A program made the translations under genes and the position numbers. The notes under the pieces were generated by a model. It had not been told where the DNA came from. It did no database searches and worked only from the letters and a program-made list of their open reading frames with translations. A stretch of DNA of 27,969 bases from IMG/VR virus record IMGVR_UViG_3300025000_000352, positions 1 to 27,969 of that record; one strand, written 5' to 3'. Source of the DNA: a virus. This document shows positions 24,993-27,969 of this stretch, one piece after another; position 1 is the first letter of the stretch; each line of letters opens with the position of its first letter.

Positions 24993-25717
24993 TAACTCAC
25001 CGCCTTCCTAGCAAATGCACATTCCCCACCGCGCTTCATAAACACTTCTGCAAAATCATCAAGATCCATCACCCAGTAACCGTTACGTAGTAAGTTCCAA
25101 TCTGTCCAGGAGTTTGGTCCCCCAATAATATTTTGATGAAGATTAATAAAAGTACCAGCAGTACAATGGCCACCAACTACTTCGCCACCAGGAGTACTTA
25201 ATCCATCCACTTCACGAGGATACATCATACCCTCAGTCCATTCTAGGCCAAGTATCGCTGAACCATAATAATCAATGCCACGAATAACTTCATCAACAGT
25301 CCGAGTTCGACAATACGACTCAATCAATCCTTCTTGTTTCGCAGTCTGCATCACTGCCGCAAGAGAAGTTCCATAACTAATTGGCTTTGATCCAGGTCGT
25401 TCAGAGCCAGGCCACTGATCATTATCTTGACACCTGAAATAAAATTCAAGTGCCCATTCATTACCAAGAGTTCTTATTCCAGGCTCATGTTCCATAAAAG
25501 CAGCAAAGCCAAATCCACCACAAGCACTCCATTTACTCTGATTAAGCAATGGTTCTTTGAATTTCTTTACTCGATATTTACTGATCAACTCTCGATATCG
25601 CAAATCAATACCATCATCAAGCGGTGGTACAGCAAGAAGATTTGGAGCAAGTGGATCAGGCTGAAAGATCAAACCACAACGAGGATCACGAGTTTCACTG
25701 CCATCTTTGAGTATCAT
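24992..25717 (-). CDS. Papain-like (C1 family) cysteine peptidase
   Basis: The 241-residue protein keeps the papain order. Q60 lies six positions before C66 in NQSKWSACGGFG, as Q19 does before C25 in papain. A helical segment YGTSLAAVMQTAKQEGLI follows (115-132). H184 lies in VGGHCTAG, and N202 in NSWTDWNLLRNGYW. All four catalytic residues are thus present. There is no signal peptide and no pro-region of normal size. It overlaps the membrane-protein gene by four bases and the SleB gene by one, so it belongs to the lysis block. It might cleave peptide crosslinks, process virion proteins or attack host proteins. Confidence 0.75.
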   Translation of the reverse strand: MILKDGSETRDPRCGLIFQPDPLAPNLLAVPPLDDGIDLRYRELISKYRVKKFKEPLLNQSKWSACGGFGFAAFMEHEPGIRTLGNEWALEFYFRCQDNDQWPGSERPGSKPISYGTSLAAVMQTAKQEGLIESYCRTRTVDEVIRGIDYYGSAILGLEWTEGMMYPREVDGLSTPGGEVVGGHCTAGTFINLHQNIIGGPNSWTDWNLLRNGYWVMDLDDFAEVFMKRGGECAFARKAVS

Positions 25718-26136
25718 CTCTTTGCCTTTCTTGGTTCATTTATCTTAGACTTAGTCTGTTCAAATTGCATATATGTCAAAGTTGTTATATTACCATTCAT
25801 ATCTGTGATTGCTCGGAGCAGCGCTTCATATCGTTCATCAGTTCTAGCCTGACCTTGAGCAAGTGCATCAACTTGCTTTGAGAGAGTCCTGATATCAGAT
25901 GACATAGCAGCAGCATTAGCAGTATATTGCATTCGCATATCATCTTTTATTTCCTTGGCATAAATATATGATCCAGCTACAAATGCTGTAATCAAGACTG
26001 CCCAGCCTGCTATTCCAGATTGCCATCTTTGAGAATTTTGTCTGCGCTCCACCTCGTCACCATGCACACCACATACACCAGTCTCAGCAAAATTACATTT
26101 CACTTCCTCATGATCTCCTATTTCATGCTCGGCCAT
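25714..26136 (-). CDS. Single-pass membrane protein with coiled coil (possible lysis accessory)
   Basis: Residues 1-40 are acidic then basic, with C14, C22 and H25 (CNFAETGVCGVH). A transmembrane segment spans about 42-60 (IAGWAVLITAFVAGSYIYA). Residues 62-125 are a charged helix with heptad-like spacing (SSDIRTLSKQVDALAQ). The tail is very basic (INEPRKAKR). The layout is compatible with a holin-like or inner-membrane spanin-like role beside the SleB and peptidase genes, but no family signature is seen. AAGGGG precedes ATG 26136. Confidence 0.6.
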   Translation of the reverse strand: MAEHEIGDHEEVKCNFAETGVCGVHGDEVERRQNSQRWQSGIAGWAVLITAFVAGSYIYAKEIKDDMRMQYTANAAAMSSDIRTLSKQVDALAQGQARTDERYEALLRAITDMNGNITTLTYMQFEQTKSKINEPRKAKR

Positions 26137-26151
26137 TCGATCCCCTTTTCG

Positions 26152-26691
26152 TTATGCCTCGTCTTGTACATTAGGAAAGTATTCTCCCTGGTAATGCCGT
26201 TCATCAGGTCGGTCTCGATACTTATCTCGTGCGATCTTCAGGCGTTGCAGCCGATCTATTACAGTAGGATTTGCAAATGGATTGAGATCTTCTTTTTTAT
26301 CACCTGCAAACCAATTGAAAAAAAGCACCCCCATGGTACTAACCGCTGAAAGATACAAGATCCCAGCTTTCATCAATGCTTTAATCATTTTCCAGGTTTC
26401 AAGATCAGATGCCAAGATCAAGTTAACAATATTAAGAAAGAACCTACCATTCGCACCCATGAATGAAGCAATTGTTTTCGCAGATACCGAAAATTCTACA
26501 TCATGACAAAGGCCCGCCGGAGCAATATTGACTCCTTGAATCATATCGGGAACAATTGCATCTCCCCAACCTTGGCCAGCACCACAAAATGTTGGCCACT
26601 GATCAAGCGGAAGATCATAAGGCCATGATGGAACAAGAAACTCAGGAACTGTTAAAGTTGCTCCATGACTGGTAATTTTGACGAAGTTCAT
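26152..26691 (-). CDS. Phospholipase A2-like phage protein
   Basis: Upstream in-frame codons exist, but ATG 26691 (MNFVKITS) overlaps the nuclease stop by four bases and has AAGGAAAAG upstream, giving 179 residues. The segment VPDMIQGVNIAPAGLCHDVEF has the His-Asp pair (H63, D64) in a setting like the A-x-x-HD helix of phospholipase A2-type folds. FMGANGRFFLNIVNLI then matches the second helix, where an Asp/Asn is expected. A hydrophobic helix follows at about 107-127. The C-terminal 40 residues are charged. Membrane lipid hydrolysis during lysis would fit its neighbours, but only one short motif supports it. Confidence 0.5.
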   Translation of the reverse strand: MNFVKITSHGATLTVPEFLVPSWPYDLPLDQWPTFCGAGQGWGDAIVPDMIQGVNIAPAGLCHDVEFSVSAKTIASFMGANGRFFLNIVNLILASDLETWKMIKALMKAGILYLSAVSTMGVLFFNWFAGDKKEDLNPFANPTVIDRLQRLKIARDKYRDRPDERHYQGEYFPNVQDEA

Positions 26692-27164
26692 TTCTTCTTT
26701 TCCTTCCTCCAAACCCAAGGCTGAACTGGTGCCGGACCAGACCATAATCCTACTCTATTACCAGCAGAAATACCTTGCAACTTTTCCCAAGCTTGACAAA
26801 ATGACTTCTTGCAATACTGCGGATAAACCCAAGCATAGCCAGCAAGCAAAAGTTGCTCTTGTACACATTGTGTTCCAAGCATTACAACAGCTACTGTTCG
26901 GCCATAACGATCATAATGTTTAACATCAACAGGCGCAACATCAACAACCTTACCCTTAATCATTACTTCAACAAAATCTTTAGATGCAAGACCAAATGCT
27001 TGTTTCTTTTCAGGAGAATCAATTCCATAAAGCCGAACAGTTGTTAGGCCAGTCTCATCAATTACCTTAATTGTATCACCATCAGTAACACTAACAACCG
27101 TAGCTGGTTTAGCATAAGCAGTTGATGCAATGATCAAAATGAAAAGGATTATAATTTGATACAT
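26688..27164 (-). CDS. Exported thermonuclease (staphylococcal nuclease family)
   Basis: Residues 1-18 (MYQIIILFILIIASTAYA) are a classic signal peptide with cleavage expected after AYA. The mature part has VTDGDTI (D28, D30), VRLYGIDSPE (R44, E52) and DRYGR (R89), matching the calcium-binding aspartates and the Arg-Glu-Arg catalytic triad of the SNase fold. Family length is normal. It should hydrolyse DNA or RNA in the periplasm or outside the cell. A phage-coded exported nuclease could clear released host DNA, limit competing phage DNA or support spread. The start overlaps the preceding gene by 16 bases. Confidence 0.88.
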   Translation of the reverse strand: MYQIIILFILIIASTAYAKPATVVSVTDGDTIKVIDETGLTTVRLYGIDSPEKKQAFGLASKDFVEVMIKGKVVDVAPVDVKHYDRYGRTVAVVMLGTQCVQEQLLLAGYAWVYPQYCKKSFCQAWEKLQGISAGNRVGLWSGPAPVQPWVWRKEKKK

Positions 27165-27337
27165 ATTTTTACACCTGTTGGTTGGTAACGAAACCGATCA
27201 CAACTTACGCCGGCTCTGCCGTGATCATCAAAGGAGAAACATGGACCTGTCTCTTTGCAGTATCGGTCCTTGACAAAATGCAAACCTTCGTCATTTTTCT
27301 TAAATAACTGCAAACTGTCTTCCGCGATCACCCGCAT
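27149..27337 (-). CDS. Small cysteine-containing unidentified protein, 62 residues
   Basis: A longer reading from 27430 (GTG) is possible, but ATG 27337 has AGGAG about seven bases upstream and is preferred. The product starts MRVIAEDSLQLF and has cysteines at 27, 33, 46 and 59 with KETGPCFSFDDHGR between. There is no signal peptide. Four cysteines might bind a metal or form disulfides. It is coupled to the nuclease gene by a 16-base overlap. No family is recognised. Confidence 0.55.
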   Translation of the reverse strand: MRVIAEDSLQLFKKNDEGLHFVKDRYCKETGPCFSFDDHGRAGVSCDRFRYQPTGVKICIKL

Positions 27338-27365
27338 AACTTTCTCCTGAAAGTTGAGGTAAGAA

Positions 27366-27449
27366 TCAATCACAATCGTCAGATGGATATCCACAAACTG
27401 GGCAAAACGAGCCTTTGTAACGGTGCCCACAATGGGAGCAAGTCACCAT
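27366..27449 (-). CDS. Zinc-ribbon microprotein, 27 residues
   Basis: ATG 27449 overlaps the stop of the upstream gene by seven bases, and AAGG lies about ten bases before it. The 27-residue product contains CSHCGH (C4, C7), FCPVCG (C16, C19) and a final C26, a compact four-cysteine zinc ribbon with knuckles of the CxxCG type. It ends at TGA 27368-27366, 28 bases before the next start. Coupling and the intact zinc pattern argue for a real gene; it would be missed by normal length cut-offs. A role in nucleic acid or protein binding is only inferred. Confidence 0.6.
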   Translation of the reverse strand: MVTCSHCGHRYKGSFCPVCGYPSDDCD

Positions 27450-27969
27450 TGCATCAATACCTTTTTGCTGCTGTTTCCATAAGGAGCATGTAAATATATT
27501 CCGCCATGATCAGTTCCTCGATCAGCATCACCTTTGCCGTTAGGGAGATTATTGCCAGGCTTATAAAGAAAACCGTCTTTATCAGCTCCGGAATCTCTCG
27601 CACAAGTATCTTCTCGATCACGGCAATTCTTGTTCGGATCTTTAACCACAAAAATCAGTCCATCTGAGAAAGTAAATTTTACTGGACCTGAGCCGAGAGA
27701 ATTTCCTCGTTTATTAATACGCCAGGCTTGTCGCCCACCATTTCGGACCCCATATGAATCATACTCTGCTTTATTAGTATAGTCTCCTGTCGGACTTATT
27801 GGATCTACTGTACTTCCGCTCTTGGCAGTATAAGTTATTCCATCAGCCATCTTGATTACAAAGCTCAGTGGTCTAGCATATTGATCACCAGACTTAGTCA
27901 GCAGAAAGACCGGTGCACCTTTGTAAGGAACTCCAAGTCTTGCAACTTCACCATTGACTGAAACGTAAG
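27443..27969 (-). CDS. Unidentified protein, C-terminal part (runs off the window)
   Basis: The frame is open from the right edge (partial codon at 27968-27969) to TGA 27443-27445, giving about 174 residues; the ATG at 27850 is internal, since coding continues upstream as ...VARLGVPYKGAPVFLLTK... without a stop. Residues after the internal methionine are rich in G, D, N and S and contain DKDGFLYKPGNNLPNGKGD, somewhat like a calcium-loop sequence. It ends in HAPYGNSSKKVLMQW. No family is recognised. It is the first gene of the operon visible here and overlaps the zinc-ribbon microgene. Confidence 0.55.
   Translation of the reverse strand, partial: YVSVNGEVARLGVPYKGAPVFLLTKSGDQYARPLSFVIKMADGITYTAKSGSTVDPISPTGDYTNKAEYDSYGVRNGGRQAWRINKRGNSLGSGPVKFTFSDGLIFVVKDPNKNCRDREDTCARDSGADKDGFLYKPGNNLPNGKGDADRGTDHGGIYLHAPYGNSSKKVLMQW

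Noticed and set aside
27149-27430. GTG-initiated 93-residue reading of the small gene upstream of the nuclease
   Set aside because: ATG 27337 has an excellent AGGAG site, and the extra N-terminal codons overlap the zinc-ribbon frame, which is the better reading there.

Overview
This window looks like part of a tailed bacteriophage genome (or a virome contig of one), most likely a podovirus-like phage. It is almost completely coding: no gap exceeds about 60 bases, genes often overlap by 1-16 bases, and most starts carry strong AGGAG/AAGGA ribosome binding sites. The bulk of the sequence is AT-rich. No host can be named from the sequence. I saw no tRNA, rRNA, CRISPR array, integrase or insertion sequence. 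Terminase, portal and major capsid genes are not here and would be expected beyond the right edge.

Layout. Positions 1-4304 (+ strand) form a DNA-metabolism cluster: the tail of an unidentified gene, a DUF3987-like P-loop ATPase, a DEDDh 3'-5' exonuclease, several tiny unidentified genes, a divergent ThyX-like protein and a small cysteine-rich protein. The cluster meets the rest of the window head-on at a perfect 12-bp stem terminator (4308-4345). Everything from 4353 to the right edge is on the - strand and is transcribed leftward as one long virion and lysis block.

In transcription order (right to left) the - strand block holds: a partial unidentified gene; a 27-residue zinc-ribbon microprotein; a 62-residue cysteine-containing protein; a signal-peptide nuclease of the thermonuclease family; a phospholipase A2-like protein; a single-pass membrane coiled-coil protein; a papain-like cysteine peptidase; and a SleB-type cell-wall hydrolase. 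This first group is tightly coupled and looks like a lysis and host-breakdown cassette. Head-completion and tail genes follow: a zinc-finger protein, a head-tail adaptor, two conserved small virion proteins, a 1673-residue modular adhesin-like protein, a BppU-like beta domain protein, a tubular/stabilisation-like protein, a coiled-coil protein, a beta-propeller protein and a disordered protein. The block ends with a 2385-residue polyvalent, presumably ejected, protein.

The most interesting points are: (i) the 3.65-kb GC-rich core embedded in frame inside the AT-rich adhesin gene; (ii) the giant protein, with a duplicated FFDDTEE peptide at its N-terminus, four ESAEVF-type repeats, an HENKH metallopeptidase-like site and an AT-rich internal module; (iii) the overlapping nuclease / phospholipase-like / membrane / papain-like / SleB cassette; and (iv) the 27-residue zinc-ribbon microprotein translationally coupled inside that operon. 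Functional names rest on motifs read by eye; no database search was possible.
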